Positions 24,770 to 34,730 of a stretch of DNA of 64,000 bases are shown here, piece after piece (position 1 is the stretch's first letter; each line of letters starts with the position of its first letter). The notes beneath the pieces are model-generated. The model saw nothing but the letters and a program-made list of their open reading frames with translations, ran no database searches and was not told the origin of the DNA. The DNA is from Paludibacteraceae bacterium (lineage in GTDB: Bacteria > Bacteroidota > Bacteroidia > Bacteroidales > Paludibacteraceae): contig JAFOYE010000006.1 in NCBI GenBank assembly GCA_017391525.1, positions 1 through 64,000 of the forward strand, given 5' to 3'. The translations under genes were made by a program, and so were the position numbers.

Positions 24770-27763
24770 TTATTTCACATGTGCACCTGTGGCGTTAAAC
24801 ACTTGTCCACCTTGTTGGATAAACATCTGTCCGTCTTGCATATACTTTGTTGGTTGTACATTGCCGTCTTGAGGAGTTGTAACTTCAGGAACAGATGTTG
24901 CAGATTTGTTTGGTAAACTAATCTCACATATAACAGGAGAAGGAACACTAACGGTAAAGAACGCTCTCAAGCCATTGATTGAACCTGTTGATGTAAGATT
25001 TGCTAAACGGTCATTAGCCACTAAGAATAAACGATTTTCATCAGGAGTGAAAGTTGCTCCATTAACTAATCCATGGAAAGTAACTCCGTTGTATGTAACG
25101 CTCTTTCCTCCATAACCATTCTCATCTAGATTAGCAGGACATGTGACTGTACGATTAATAGTGAACTCACCTGTAATATTATTCTTTGGTTGAATTAAGT
25201 AAGGAATACCTGCTTTGATAATATCATCACCTGTAAAGGTTACCTCTTCAAATTGCAATTTGAGGTGCGTGCAACCATTCTCTACTTTTTCAATAGTTGT
25301 TCCGGTAAATTTCAAAACACTTGCTCCCGCTAGCTCATCAGTTAGTGTTGCTATATCAAATGGGAAGCAGATCGTGCTGTATGAAACATTATCCATATCA
25401 CGCTTTACAAACGCAGCAGGGAAGGTTGTTTCTTTCTTTACTGCCAATATATCTGTATCGTCATACGCACAAATACCGATTTGAGCAGTAATATTTTGAG
25501 CACTTGCTAGATTGTTAATAACAAGTTTGTTTCCATCGGTAGTATGGGTTCCTGTTTGTCCTGTCCACTTGTAAAATTTGCAACCAGTCAACACATCTGC
25601 TCTCAGGTTCATCAATGCATTGTGTAGATAATTTGGATAAGGAGCCTTACCAATGCGCTCGTGTACAATAGAAGCATATGTATCTGCACCCGACACAGTA
25701 GGATTAACAGCGACATTGAATGCGTAAACAGGGGAAAGAGTGAAGTTATAGTCTGTTTTACATGGGGTTGATACAGTTTTTCCTCCATTAGGCAATGCAA
25801 ATGCACAGAGTCTATGTTTATCATACGATGCTACATACAAATTATTTGCAAAGTCAAATGCAAAATCACGTACACCCGTTTCGCCAAGGGCACCTATATC
25901 TATATACATAGAATCAGAAAGGGTCGCTTTGCCATTATTGTCATATGACACAGAGTACATTGTAAACTGCTTTCTATTAGCTACCTGATTAGCAAAGAAC
26001 CTCGAACCATTGTAAGGATCTTGATTAGAAGTTGAATTCTTTGCACTATTTTGTAAAGTACTAAAGGTGTATGTTGTTCCTATAGTTGCTTTAGCATAAT
26101 ATTTATCATCTAGGTTAGTTCCAGTTGCATTTAATTTGTGCATAATAGTATCTGTTAAGATTCCACCAGATACAATCAACTTGGTATTATTATGATTGTG
26201 ACGTACAGCCCCTTTATTTCTATTCATTGCATGTTCTTCATAATCTATCTCACCGTTTTTAGTTACGTGAAGTAATGTTATTGCAAGCGCTCCTGCAGGA
26301 TTAGCACGATATTGTGAAATCCAATATCCCCCTTGTGGGTCATATTCAATACCTGTAGCATCACGTCCTACTAACGAAGAAATAGCATCATGATGAACTC
26401 TAACAGTTACTTTTCCATTATTAGGTAAAGTTGAAGATGTAGGAGCTTGGTTTGACCAGGTTGTAGCTGTTTTTAAGTCATATTTGTCTATGTGATAATA
26501 TTCTCTTGTTGATTGATTGATAGCACCCAACTCTGCGCTTAAGGTTAGTAATTGCAAAGAAGCGTCACTCCCTCTTACATCTAGAGCCATACTAGGAGAT
26601 GCGATATACGCACTTCCTGTCGTTTGATATTGAGATGTACTAGATCCATCAGTTGCCCAATTGCCACCAGTAAATACAGCTCTCCACTTACCACCAGTTG
26701 TGGGACATTCATAGAAATTATTACTTGATGTTGCCGTTTTTGTTAGTGGCGCAGTTACTTCATAAAGAATTCGATTCTCACTATTAACAGCATTGGATAG
26801 TGCTGAAATAAAAATACGATTATCGTCTGTTATGCGAACTCTACCTGGTGCGACTGCTTTATATGATCCAAACATTCCATTTGCATGATCCCAACCTGGA
26901 CCAGAATATAAGTTATAAGAGTTCTCTCCATAGTGTGATTGTAAAAGTTCCATACCTGCGCCAAAAACATACATTCCGGGAGACAATCCTTGAGAAGGAC
27001 CGCCATAAGTGTCACTACTTACATCAGATTTTCTATACGACTCAACACAGAATACTGCACCAAAATTATAGTTGTAAGGATCGTTGCAAATATCCACTCC
27101 ACCAGGATATCTAAAACCGATATAATTCGTAACTAAATCTGCGTTAATGAATTTATATGTTTTTGTTTCAGTCTGTTTCGTTAACTGATCTTTTGCCATT
27201 TCTGTTGCCAACGACGTCTTTAACTCATCACCAGATCCTGTTCCCCTACTAGTTGAACCAGCTTTTACTTGTGTTATATTAGTAACTGTGACATTTTTAC
27301 TAGAATATTCTGTTTTAGTATTACCACCTACAACATCAACCGTCCATCTAACTTTTTTGCCATGGAGCGATGTTCCTTGTCCAATTACATCAGTAAAATC
27401 TATTCTATATGTATGAGCACCCTTTTGTAAATAGCTCCCCGTTAAAGGAAACTCTGTTAAACACGTTCCTGTGTTACCGCCATCTCTACTCCATGTACTT
27501 TTTGTAGCATCATTCGTAATATCCCACAGACGAATAACAACACTAGTAGCAGGACCACTAAGTGAATATTTCACCTCAAAATAGTCATTACTCAAATTTG
27601 CACCAGATTTCGCCGTCATATCATCCAAACGATATGCAAATGGATTCAAATGCACAACTGCATTCTCGGCAGTAGTTGCAGTCTCCTCCGCCATTGCAGG
27701 TATACCAACTAAGCACATTGCGAATGCTACGAAAAGTGAACGGATATAAGATTGGTATTTCAT
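24770..27763 (-). CDS. Large secreted surface protein, propeller-like, short C-terminal tail
   Basis: This 997-residue secreted protein has a signal peptide (cleaved near AMA-EE). An Ig-like N-terminal region begins LNPFAYRLDD. A long middle part has repeated propeller-like strands (GVDICNDPYNYNFGAVFCVES, RVRITDDNRIFISAL, YDPQGGYWISQYRANP, DFAFDFANNLYVASYDKHRLCAFALPNGG). A YSTICFPFDIATL domain seen in many Bacteroidales surface proteins follows. It ends KYMQDGQMFIQQGGQVF then NATGAHVK, a tail shared with three other proteins here. It is a paralogue of the next gene. Function is unknown; adhesion or matrix display is plausible inference. Confidence 0.7.
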   Translation of the reverse strand: MKYQSYIRSLFVAFAMCLVGIPAMAEETATTAENAVVHLNPFAYRLDDMTAKSGANLSNDYFEVKYSLSGPATSVVIRLWDITNDATKSTWSRDGGNTGTCLTEFPLTGSYLQKGAHTYRIDFTDVIGQGTSLHGKKVRWTVDVVGGNTKTEYSSKNVTVTNITQVKAGSTSRGTGSGDELKTSLATEMAKDQLTKQTETKTYKFINADLVTNYIGFRYPGGVDICNDPYNYNFGAVFCVESYRKSDVSSDTYGGPSQGLSPGMYVFGAGMELLQSHYGENSYNLYSGPGWDHANGMFGSYKAVAPGRVRITDDNRIFISALSNAVNSENRILYEVTAPLTKTATSSNNFYECPTTGGKWRAVFTGGNWATDGSSTSQYQTTGSAYIASPSMALDVRGSDASLQLLTLSAELGAINQSTREYYHIDKYDLKTATTWSNQAPTSSTLPNNGKVTVRVHHDAISSLVGRDATGIEYDPQGGYWISQYRANPAGALAITLLHVTKNGEIDYEEHAMNRNKGAVRHNHNNTKLIVSGGILTDTIMHKLNATGTNLDDKYYAKATIGTTYTFSTLQNSAKNSTSNQDPYNGSRFFANQVANRKQFTMYSVSYDNNGKATLSDSMYIDIGALGETGVRDFAFDFANNLYVASYDKHRLCAFALPNGGKTVSTPCKTDYNFTLSPVYAFNVAVNPTVSGADTYASIVHERIGKAPYPNYLHNALMNLRADVLTGCKFYKWTGQTGTHTTDGNKLVINNLASAQNITAQIGICAYDDTDILAVKKETTFPAAFVKRDMDNVSYSTICFPFDIATLTDELAGASVLKFTGTTIEKVENGCTHLKLQFEEVTFTGDDIIKAGIPYLIQPKNNITGEFTINRTVTCPANLDENGYGGKSVTYNGVTFHGLVNGATFTPDENRLFLVANDRLANLTSTGSINGLRAFFTVSVPSPVICEISLPNKSATSVPEVTTPQDGNVQPTKYMQDGQMFIQQGGQVFNATGAHVK

Positions 27764-27853
27764 CGTATTTATGGTTTTGTAATTTAACTTCGTGTTTTTT
27801 CTCTCGCGCGTGTGCGCTAGTCAATAAGTCTTCTATGATATAATTCTATATAA

Positions 27854-30730
27854 CTATTTTACCAAAGCACCTGTAACACTATAAACTCGATTGTTCTTTC
27901 TAATACGCACTTGACCATTAGAAAGATACTTGCTAGGTTGCTCTTCAACAGACACACCATCTTCCACAGAAGTTGCTGTTTTATCCAACACCTTAATCTG
28001 AATCATATTAGGATTAAAGCCACTAGGTATCGTGAAATATCCACGCAAACCATTGATATCTGCCTCCTCATACAATGTTGCCAAACGGTTATCTGCCGCT
28101 AAGAAAAGATTTGTCTTGCTAGCAGGGAAATGTGAAGGATTCATCACACCATGGAATGCAAAGCCATCATACTCCAAGCCTGACACTTCATAACCACCAT
28201 ACTCATTGGTTCCAATCAAATTAGGGCATGTTACATCCTTAAATACTTTTTCAAAACCTATCGTACCAGGTTGAATATTTTCTGTCACTTGAATCAAATA
28301 AGGCTTACCGGCCTCCATGTAGTCCGTTGCACTAAAAGCTACTGGTTCAAACTGCAAATTAGCCTTTACCACACCATTCTCAGTATATTTCTCCACTCCT
28401 ACAAACTTCAACACACTCGCTCCTTGATATGGAGTACCTGCTAAACTCTTCAAGTCAAATGGCAAACAGATCGTACTATATGACTCATTATCCAATTCAC
28501 GACGAACAAAAGCACCTGGGAATGTAACATCCACCGGCATTGTAGCTACCGCCTTCATCTCATTCACCTCTATACCAAACTTAGCAGTACGCTCCACACC
28601 ACCAGTCTTCATCTCAGATTGGCTAGAAATAGTTACTCCTACTTCACCATCCGTGCCATCCTCGTTCACCCAGCAATAGAAACGATAGCCATCCGCTGGC
28701 TGACCCAAGAGTTGGAACTTAGCACCCAATCGATAGTACAAATTGAAACCAGACAATGTTTCGTTGTGTCTATCCAACTGATCTACAAATTGATTATCCG
28801 ATGCAGTACCTACATTTATCGTATTAGGAATCAAGTTAACTTTCAAGGTAGCCACCGTAGTATTTTCAATATATGAAGTATCACGACAAGGTGTCACAAC
28901 TGGCTTACCACCATTAGGCAAGGCATACGCACGCAATTTCTCAGAAGAAGCTGAAGCCGCATACAAGTTACCCGCATAATCCCATGCGAAGTCCATTGGA
29001 CGAATATCCAATTTTATATAAATAGAATCGGTAAACACAGGCTTGCTCGTGCCACTAGTGTGCTTCACGGTGTAAAGCGTTGCCCACAAACCATCCACAC
29101 ATGGCAATTCCACTTGACTCTTATCCGAATTGAACACAGCGCCATGATGGTCTTGATGCTTAATAGTATGATTGGTTGCTATCCATTTGCGACTACGTTG
29201 TCCACCAGCCACAATCAGTTTAGAGAAATCGTTGGTATAACGAATAGCACCACGTGTGCGGTCAATCACGTGATCCGTAAAATCCACCTTGCCACTCGTG
29301 TTGATATGCGCAATAGCAGCCGCTTCAGTTTGATTAGCACGGTGTTGACACATCCATACACCACCATATTGGTCGTACTCAAAATTCACATAATCGTAGA
29401 ACACAACCGCATTGATAGGGGTTCCATCGTTGATACCATCACCATTTTTATCCTTTACCAATGTAGCAGTAGTAGCCGTGCGATCCCATTGAGAAAAGCC
29501 AATGCAGTTGGTCCATGTTCTATTATTGCCTGTCGAAGGATCTTTCTTGGTAAAATCGAAATAGTTGGTTTTAGATGGTTTGGCAGTCCAAGACTTTTTA
29601 GCACCCAAATTAAACTCACCAAAATGGCAAGACTCACGATCGGAGTTGCCACCAAAACCTTTATCTCCTGAAACCGCAAATAGTTTCAAATCGCCACCTG
29701 AACCACGGACATCTAATCCCACGTTAGGGGCAATAATTATATTGCCATTCGCATCCTCCCAACGATATTGCGATGTATTCCATGTCGCACCACTAAAGAC
29801 ATCCCAGAACCAGCCTGAGTTGTTGAGTTTACCATTTGCTAGACGATAATCGTATCTCAATCGAGCAGGATTCAACTCCTTGACAATAGAGCTCGTACCA
29901 GAGTATAACGAAACAAACAAACGACCATCTTCTGAAAGACGTACACGACGAGGAGCTAATGCGTTATACACATCCCAAACAGCTTGGGTACCCTCATGGT
30001 ATTTTTGCGACAAACCAAGGTTGTAGTTGCGCGCAAAAGTTCGGTTGTTATTAGGACTCACAAAGTCATAACGGATATCCGTAGGATTACTCTCATCTTT
30101 ATCAAATGGAGGCATATTTTGGAAAGCCGCGTCAAACACAAACAATCCCGCAGATGCAGTCAAAGTTCCTCCATTATAATAATGTGTAAAATATTTCGCA
30201 TTAGGTGTTTGAGGGACAATTGCCTCGGTACAATAGATCATACCAAAGTTCTCGCTCTGAGGGTTAACATCTATATCTAGACCACCTGGAGCATAAAAAT
30301 CATACTCCGTGCTCACCAATGCATCTGTAATCTCCGCCTTATTGGTTGGCATAGCCGCTGTATTACCACCTACTACCTCTACTCGCCAATGCAGGCTAGA
30401 TTTATTTTGGAAATAGTTGGTAGCCACATTGTTCAACTCCTTACGCAAACTGATAGGCACATGATAAATACCTTTAACCAATGTATTACCCTGAGTATTC
30501 TTTGCGCTGTTGCAATTGTAGGTTATGGTCTGCTCCCCCACCTCAATCACCACATCCACCTTTTGAGCTGGGGCATTGAGATAATAGGTCACAGTAAATA
30601 CATCACCCTCCAATTTCTCTGACAACTTAAACGCAAAAGGATTAAGTTCCCTTGCAAACATAGGAACACAAACAAACAAAGAAGCAATAATGAAAAACAA
30701 TAAACGGGTAAAATTGTGTTGTTTCATCAC
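27854..30730 (-). CDS. Large secreted surface protein, paralogue of preceding
   Basis: This 958-residue protein aligns end to end with the product of 24770-27763: LNPFAFKLSE, GGLDIDVNPQSENFGMIYCTEA, RVRLSEDGRLFVSLY, NVGLDVRGSGGDLKLFAVSG, YDQYGGVWMCQHRANQ, DFAWDYAGNLYAASAS, a YSTICLPFDLKSL domain, and the tail KYLSNGQVRIRKNNRVYSV then TGALVK. The first ATG is at 30730 and a second is one codon later. The promoter at 30813-30843 precedes it, and the paralogue follows after 90 bases, so one transcript may carry both. The ligand is unknown. Confidence 0.7.
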   Translation of the reverse strand: MMKQHNFTRLLFFIIASLFVCVPMFARELNPFAFKLSEKLEGDVFTVTYYLNAPAQKVDVVIEVGEQTITYNCNSAKNTQGNTLVKGIYHVPISLRKELNNVATNYFQNKSSLHWRVEVVGGNTAAMPTNKAEITDALVSTEYDFYAPGGLDIDVNPQSENFGMIYCTEAIVPQTPNAKYFTHYYNGGTLTASAGLFVFDAAFQNMPPFDKDESNPTDIRYDFVSPNNNRTFARNYNLGLSQKYHEGTQAVWDVYNALAPRRVRLSEDGRLFVSLYSGTSSIVKELNPARLRYDYRLANGKLNNSGWFWDVFSGATWNTSQYRWEDANGNIIIAPNVGLDVRGSGGDLKLFAVSGDKGFGGNSDRESCHFGEFNLGAKKSWTAKPSKTNYFDFTKKDPSTGNNRTWTNCIGFSQWDRTATTATLVKDKNGDGINDGTPINAVVFYDYVNFEYDQYGGVWMCQHRANQTEAAAIAHINTSGKVDFTDHVIDRTRGAIRYTNDFSKLIVAGGQRSRKWIATNHTIKHQDHHGAVFNSDKSQVELPCVDGLWATLYTVKHTSGTSKPVFTDSIYIKLDIRPMDFAWDYAGNLYAASASSEKLRAYALPNGGKPVVTPCRDTSYIENTTVATLKVNLIPNTINVGTASDNQFVDQLDRHNETLSGFNLYYRLGAKFQLLGQPADGYRFYCWVNEDGTDGEVGVTISSQSEMKTGGVERTAKFGIEVNEMKAVATMPVDVTFPGAFVRRELDNESYSTICLPFDLKSLAGTPYQGASVLKFVGVEKYTENGVVKANLQFEPVAFSATDYMEAGKPYLIQVTENIQPGTIGFEKVFKDVTCPNLIGTNEYGGYEVSGLEYDGFAFHGVMNPSHFPASKTNLFLAADNRLATLYEEADINGLRGYFTIPSGFNPNMIQIKVLDKTATSVEDGVSVEEQPSKYLSNGQVRIRKNNRVYSVTGALVK

Positions 30731-30812
30731 AAATGGTATTTAGATAGTTAGTAATGCTAGTTTTCCATAACGCGCATGCACACGCTAGCACGTACATACG
30801 ACAAATAACGCG

Positions 30813-30843
30813 CAAAGGTACAACATTTTTTCGAATATAGCAA
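30813..30843 (-). promoter_or_regulatory. Bacteroidetes promoter of surface-protein pair
   Basis: Minus strand: TTG (30841-30843), 20 bases, TACCTTTG (30813-30820), 83 bases before the start codon. A leader with small palindromes lies between. Confidence 0.85.
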
Positions 30844-31079
30844 ACCTTTTAGCAAGAATTTTGTTTTTTCCCCTTTATATAAATGTTTTTTTCTAAAATC
30901 ACAATTCTCTTACCTTCTAACAAAAGAGCCTAATCTACGCTAGAAACATCCACGAGATCCCTATAATATTCCTATGAGGTTCCTATTAGATTCCTATGGA
31001 AAGGGAGGGCAAAACATAAGAAAAGAAGATGCAAACAAAAGGCGAAAACACAAAGAAAAGAGAAAATAAAAGGGATAAT
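30844..31079. other. Intergenic region with CATAGGAACCT array
   Basis: No gene is seen. The word ATAGGAACCT (minus strand) repeats three times at 30968-31002, an inverted relative of the array at 16353-16400. The remainder is AT-rich, with purine-rich sequence before the divergent promoter at 31080. Confidence 0.5.
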
Positions 31080-31110
31080 TTGGTAGATTCAAAAAAAAGT
31101 AGTATCTTTG
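31080..31110 (+). promoter_or_regulatory. Bacteroidetes promoter of activator/LptE string
   Basis: TTG (31080-31082), 20 bases, TATCTTTG (31103-31110), then CAGC. It lies 85 bases before the start codon at 31195. Confidence 0.85.
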
Positions 31111-31194
31111 CAGCGTATAATTTGGGGGAGTAGGCGAACTCATTTGCCTCCCCCGAAACAAGAAAAAATAACGAGGAATAAAAGCAACCAAACC

Positions 31195-32427
31195 ATGGAT
31201 TTACAAAAGGTAAAACAACAATTTAACATCATCGGTAATAGTCCACTGCTGAACAGGGGGATAGAGATTGCTACACAAGTGGCTATCACCGACTTAAGTG
31301 TGTTAATCATCGGCGAATCTGGCGTAGGAAAAGAGCATTTTCCTAAGATCATACACCACTATTCATCACGCAAACATGAACCCTACTTTGCCATCAACTG
31401 TGGTGCTATACCAGAAGGCACAATAGATAGCGAATTGTTTGGACACGAAAAAGGGGCTTTTACGGATGCACGATCTGAGCGTAAAGGCTATTTTGAGATT
31501 GCGAATAAGGGAACATTATTCCTTGACGAAGTGGGCGAACTGCCACTATCTACCCAAGCTCGTCTATTGCGCGTGTTAGAAACCGGAGAATTCATTCGAG
31601 TAGGTTCAAGTCAGGTGCAAAAAACCAATGTTCGTGTCGTAGCAGCCACCAACCTTGATATCCCTCGTGCTATCAAAGAGGGAAAATTTAGAGAAGATTT
31701 ATACTATCGTCTCAATGAGGTAGGTTTACAAGTACCTGCTTTGCGTGAGCGCAAGGAGGATATTCCGTTATTGATTCGTAAGTTTGCTAGAGATTTTGCA
31801 GACAAGTACCAGATGCCTGCTATTTCATTGACAGAAGAGGCCACCGAAATGGCCAAGCACTACTATTGGAGAGGCAATGTCCGTCAGCTAAAAAATGTGG
31901 TTAATCAAATTAGTATCATCGAACGTCGTCGAGAAATAACCCCTGACATCCTACAAAACTATCTACCTCATAACGAGCAACATACAGGACTAGTAGCCAT
32001 AGGTACACCACAAGCAGGAAACTACCAAGACACTACCAATATTGCAGTACTAAAGCAGATTGTTCTTAGCTTAAACAACGACTTGATTGCTATGAAGCAG
32101 CAAGTAGAGGAGTTGAAAGCTCAAGTCAAAGCAGGAACTGGTACAGCCATCTATTTGGAACAAGGAGAACAGATCAAGGAAGCAAATACTGCAAGCAATG
32201 AGAAGCGTGTTAAGACAGTCATTGAGGACATTATTTCGGATAGCGAGATAGAAGAAGTTGATCCTATCCAAGATAGTTCTACCACCATTCACAAGTTAGC
32301 AGATAGAGACCGAGATAAAAAAGCAATAAGAGACGCTTTGGAAGCTACTGGCGGAAACCGCAAAGCGGCAGCTGCGCTCCTGGGAGTGAGTGAAAGAACA
32401 TTGTACAGAAAACTAAAAGAAGAATAA
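31195..32427 (+). CDS. Sigma54-type AAA+ activator with Fis HTH, no receiver domain
   Basis: The 410-residue protein starts almost directly with the AAA+ domain: Walker A GESGVGKE, GAFTDA in the L1 loop, Walker B GTLFLDEVGE, then RLLRVLETGEFIRVG and FREDLYYRLNEV. It ends with a Fis-type HTH (RKAAAALLGVSERTLYRK). Such proteins remodel sigma54 polymerase. The canonical L1 loop is GAFTGA; here the second Gly is Asp, which could weaken sigma54 contact. There is no receiver or GAF domain. In Bacteroides this gene commonly precedes lptE, as here (28-40 bases). A linker with coiled-coil character separates AAA+ and HTH. Confidence 0.9.
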   Translation: MDLQKVKQQFNIIGNSPLLNRGIEIATQVAITDLSVLIIGESGVGKEHFPKIIHHYSSRKHEPYFAINCGAIPEGTIDSELFGHEKGAFTDARSERKGYFEIANKGTLFLDEVGELPLSTQARLLRVLETGEFIRVGSSQVQKTNVRVVAATNLDIPRAIKEGKFREDLYYRLNEVGLQVPALRERKEDIPLLIRKFARDFADKYQMPAISLTEEATEMAKHYYWRGNVRQLKNVVNQISIIERRREITPDILQNYLPHNEQHTGLVAIGTPQAGNYQDTTNIAVLKQIVLSLNNDLIAMKQQVEELKAQVKAGTGTAIYLEQGEQIKEANTASNEKRVKTVIEDIISDSEIEEVDPIQDSSTTIHKLADRDRDKKAIRDALEATGGNRKAAAALLGVSERTLYRKLKEE

Positions 32428-32466
32428 CTATTCCACGCACCAAAGTGCTATTTCATGATTTCAAAG

Positions 32467-32973
32467 ATGAAAAAGAAAATAAGCTTAGTCATACTACTAG
32501 GAATGATGCTAAACGGATGCGTCATTAGTTACAAGTTCAATGGTGCGAGTATAGATTACACCAAAACGAAATCGATTGCCATAGCCGACTTTCCTAACGT
32601 TGCGGCCTTGGTATATGCTCCGTTGAGTAGCGAACTATCGGATGGTATCCGCGACTTATTTCAACGTCAAACACGTTTGGAGGTGACTCGTAGAGGTGGA
32701 GATCTAGAACTAGAAGGAGAAATCATTGATTATCAATTAACTCCAATGGCCGTTTCTGCGGATAGTTATGCTGCTGAGACAAAATTAACCATCAAGGTTC
32801 GTGTACGATTTACCAATAACGTAAATCCCGAAGAGTCCTTCGAGAAGACATATAGTGCTTATCAGATATTTGATGCATCACAGATGCTCAACGACGTACA
32901 AGAAGAGCTTTGCAACACGATGATACAAGAAATCGCAGAGCAGATTTACAACGACACTGTAGCTAAATGGTAA
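32467..32973 (+). CDS. lptE: LptE-family lipopolysaccharide assembly lipoprotein
   Basis: The start at 32467 (MKKKISLVILLG) is chosen; an in-frame ATG at 32455 adds four residues. The lipobox is LNGC. The mature protein has YKFNGASIDYTKTKSIAIADFPN, LSDGIRDLFQRQTRLEVTRRGGDLELEGEI and FEKTYSAYQIFDASQMLNDVQEEL, typical of the Bacteroidetes LptE-like family. LptE plugs the LptD barrel that inserts lipopolysaccharide. Its stop codon overlaps the next gene by 7 bases, showing tight coupling. Confidence 0.88.
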   Translation: MKKKISLVILLGMMLNGCVISYKFNGASIDYTKTKSIAIADFPNVAALVYAPLSSELSDGIRDLFQRQTRLEVTRRGGDLELEGEIIDYQLTPMAVSADSYAAETKLTIKVRVRFTNNVNPEESFEKTYSAYQIFDASQMLNDVQEELCNTMIQEIAEQIYNDTVAKW

Positions 32974-34187
32974 GAGTTGCACTCAAAATAGCATGGCGTT
33001 ATTTGTTTGCAAAGAAGCGCTTCAACGCCATCCACGTCATCACAAGGATTTCATCCATAGCTGTTGGCGTAGTAACTGCCGCTATGATATGTGTATTGAG
33101 CGTAATGAATGGTTTTGGCGTGATGGTCGAGAACACGTTCTCACAGTTTGATCCAGAACTACGCATCACTGCTACAAATGGTAAATCCTTCCACGTATCA
33201 CCCGCCATGAAAGACAGTATCATGGCCATTCCCGAAGTCAATCAGATTAGCGAATGTATAGAAGAAATAGCCTTGATTGAATTTGAGGAAAAACAAATGC
33301 CCGTACAACTGATGGGTGTAGACTCAGTTTTTAACTCCATCACATCTATCTCTCAACTCATCACGGATGGTCAATACCAAGTTTATGATGGCGCCTTTGA
33401 TCGTGCTGTACTAGGACAACAGCTAGCTTGGAAGCTAGGCATTGGCGCACATTTCTCTTCTGGTATCAAGGTCTATGCGCCTAAACGATTTGCCAAGGTA
33501 AATATGGTGAGACAGGATGTTAATTTCAATACTGAGACTTGCTTTATTGCAGGAACTTTTGCAGTCAACCAACAAAAATACGATGAGAGCACCATGCTCG
33601 TAGACATTGATTTAACCCGTAGACTGCTAGAATTCGATTCGACTGAAGTTAGCTCCTTACTCATAAGCACATCCAACACAGATAATGCTCAAGAGGCTAT
33701 TAAACAAGTTTTGGGAGATGGATATAACGTACATAATCGCTACGAACAACAAAAAACGTTCTACGATGTTTTGAACGTTGAAAAACTACTCACCACGATT
33801 CTCTTGGCATTCATTCTTCTCATAGCTACCTTCAATAGCATAGGTGCATTATCAATGCTTATTATTGATAAGAAAGATGATATACACACCTTGTCTTGTC
33901 TAGGAGCTAGCGACCAACTCATACGAAGAATATTCCTATTGGAAGGATGGATTGTCAATGCGATAGGGGCTATCTGCGGTGTAATCATAGGTGTCATCCT
34001 ATGTCTTATTCAGCAGCATTATGGTATCATCAAATTAGGAAACGGAAGCGAATATATCATCTCTGCATACCCTGTCGTTGTACAAGCATGGGACATTGTT
34101 CTTGTCACCGCAACCGTGCTGATACTCAGTCTAATATCCGTATGGATACCTGTCAGAAAATGCAAAGCAAACAACACTAGAAAATAA
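32967..34187 (+). CDS. LolC/LolE-type ABC transporter permease
   Basis: The 406-residue protein has the FtsX/MacB permease layout: one N-terminal membrane helix (after KRFNAIHVITRISSIAVGVV), a large periplasmic domain of about 220 residues, and three C-terminal helices (TTILLAFILLIATFNSIGAL, WIVNAIGAICGVIIGVIL, IVLVTATVLILSLISVWIPV). This is the lipoprotein-release LolC/E form; the ATPase is not in the window. It overlaps lptE by 7 bases. The grouping with lptE fits outer-membrane biogenesis. Confidence 0.85.
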   Translation: MVRVALKIAWRYLFAKKRFNAIHVITRISSIAVGVVTAAMICVLSVMNGFGVMVENTFSQFDPELRITATNGKSFHVSPAMKDSIMAIPEVNQISECIEEIALIEFEEKQMPVQLMGVDSVFNSITSISQLITDGQYQVYDGAFDRAVLGQQLAWKLGIGAHFSSGIKVYAPKRFAKVNMVRQDVNFNTETCFIAGTFAVNQQKYDESTMLVDIDLTRRLLEFDSTEVSSLLISTSNTDNAQEAIKQVLGDGYNVHNRYEQQKTFYDVLNVEKLLTTILLAFILLIATFNSIGALSMLIIDKKDDIHTLSCLGASDQLIRRIFLLEGWIVNAIGAICGVIIGVILCLIQQHYGIIKLGNGSEYIISAYPVVVQAWDIVLVTATVLILSLISVWIPVRKCKANNTRK

Positions 34188-34190
34188 CAT

Positions 34191-34730
34191 ATGAGACATA
34201 TCATCATTATCTTCGCATCGTTGGCACTACTAGCCAGTTGCACTCCAAAAAATCCACCTACTCCTCATACCCCAACCCTCAAGATGGATAGTATCTACAC
34301 AACCGCTGATTTTCGCAGTTATGGTGATTATTACAATACTGGGTTAGAGGTTTTTGCTGTGGATTTACTCTCCGAGGGATTGATCTACGATTCTACTTTC
34401 CATATTTCCGGTAGTGGATGTAATTTGTATTTGTCGGATATTTTTGTGCATGGTGACTCACTACCTGCTGGTCACTATCAGATGGACTCGGTAGCCAGAG
34501 AGATGACTTTTCTCAGAGGTATGGATTTTGAAGGAAATATCACAGGTACATATTTGCTACATATCAACGAGGATAAAATACAACAAATCGTGCTATTCCA
34601 TGGCGGTAGTATGGACGTAGCGTACACCGAAGAAGGTAGTGTACATCTAGATTTCTCACTCTATACCACAGACTCCACCTACTATCACGCCCAATACACA
34701 GGACCTGCCCACTATAGACGGAATGATTGA
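34191..34730 (+). CDS. Lipoprotein of unknown function
   Basis: This 179-residue protein has a lipobox (LALLASC, Cys17) and a Pro/Thr-rich linker, then a beta-rich domain (YGDYYNTGLEVFAVDLLSEG, YLSDIFVHGDSLPAGHYQMD, ITGTYLLHINEDK). The PAGxY and GTYLL turns suggest a small beta-sandwich. The gene is 3 bases after the LolC/E-like gene and overlaps xerD by 8 bases, so it belongs to the operon. I do not recognise the family. Confidence 0.7.
   Translation: MRHIIIIFASLALLASCTPKNPPTPHTPTLKMDSIYTTADFRSYGDYYNTGLEVFAVDLLSEGLIYDSTFHISGSGCNLYLSDIFVHGDSLPAGHYQMDSVAREMTFLRGMDFEGNITGTYLLHINEDKIQQIVLFHGGSMDVAYTEEGSVHLDFSLYTTDSTYYHAQYTGPAHYRRND

Noticed and set aside
24731..24772. Transposon end
   Set aside because: The CCTCCCC/GGGGAGG hairpin lies flush with a stop codon and has a terminator shape; no transposase or target duplication is present.
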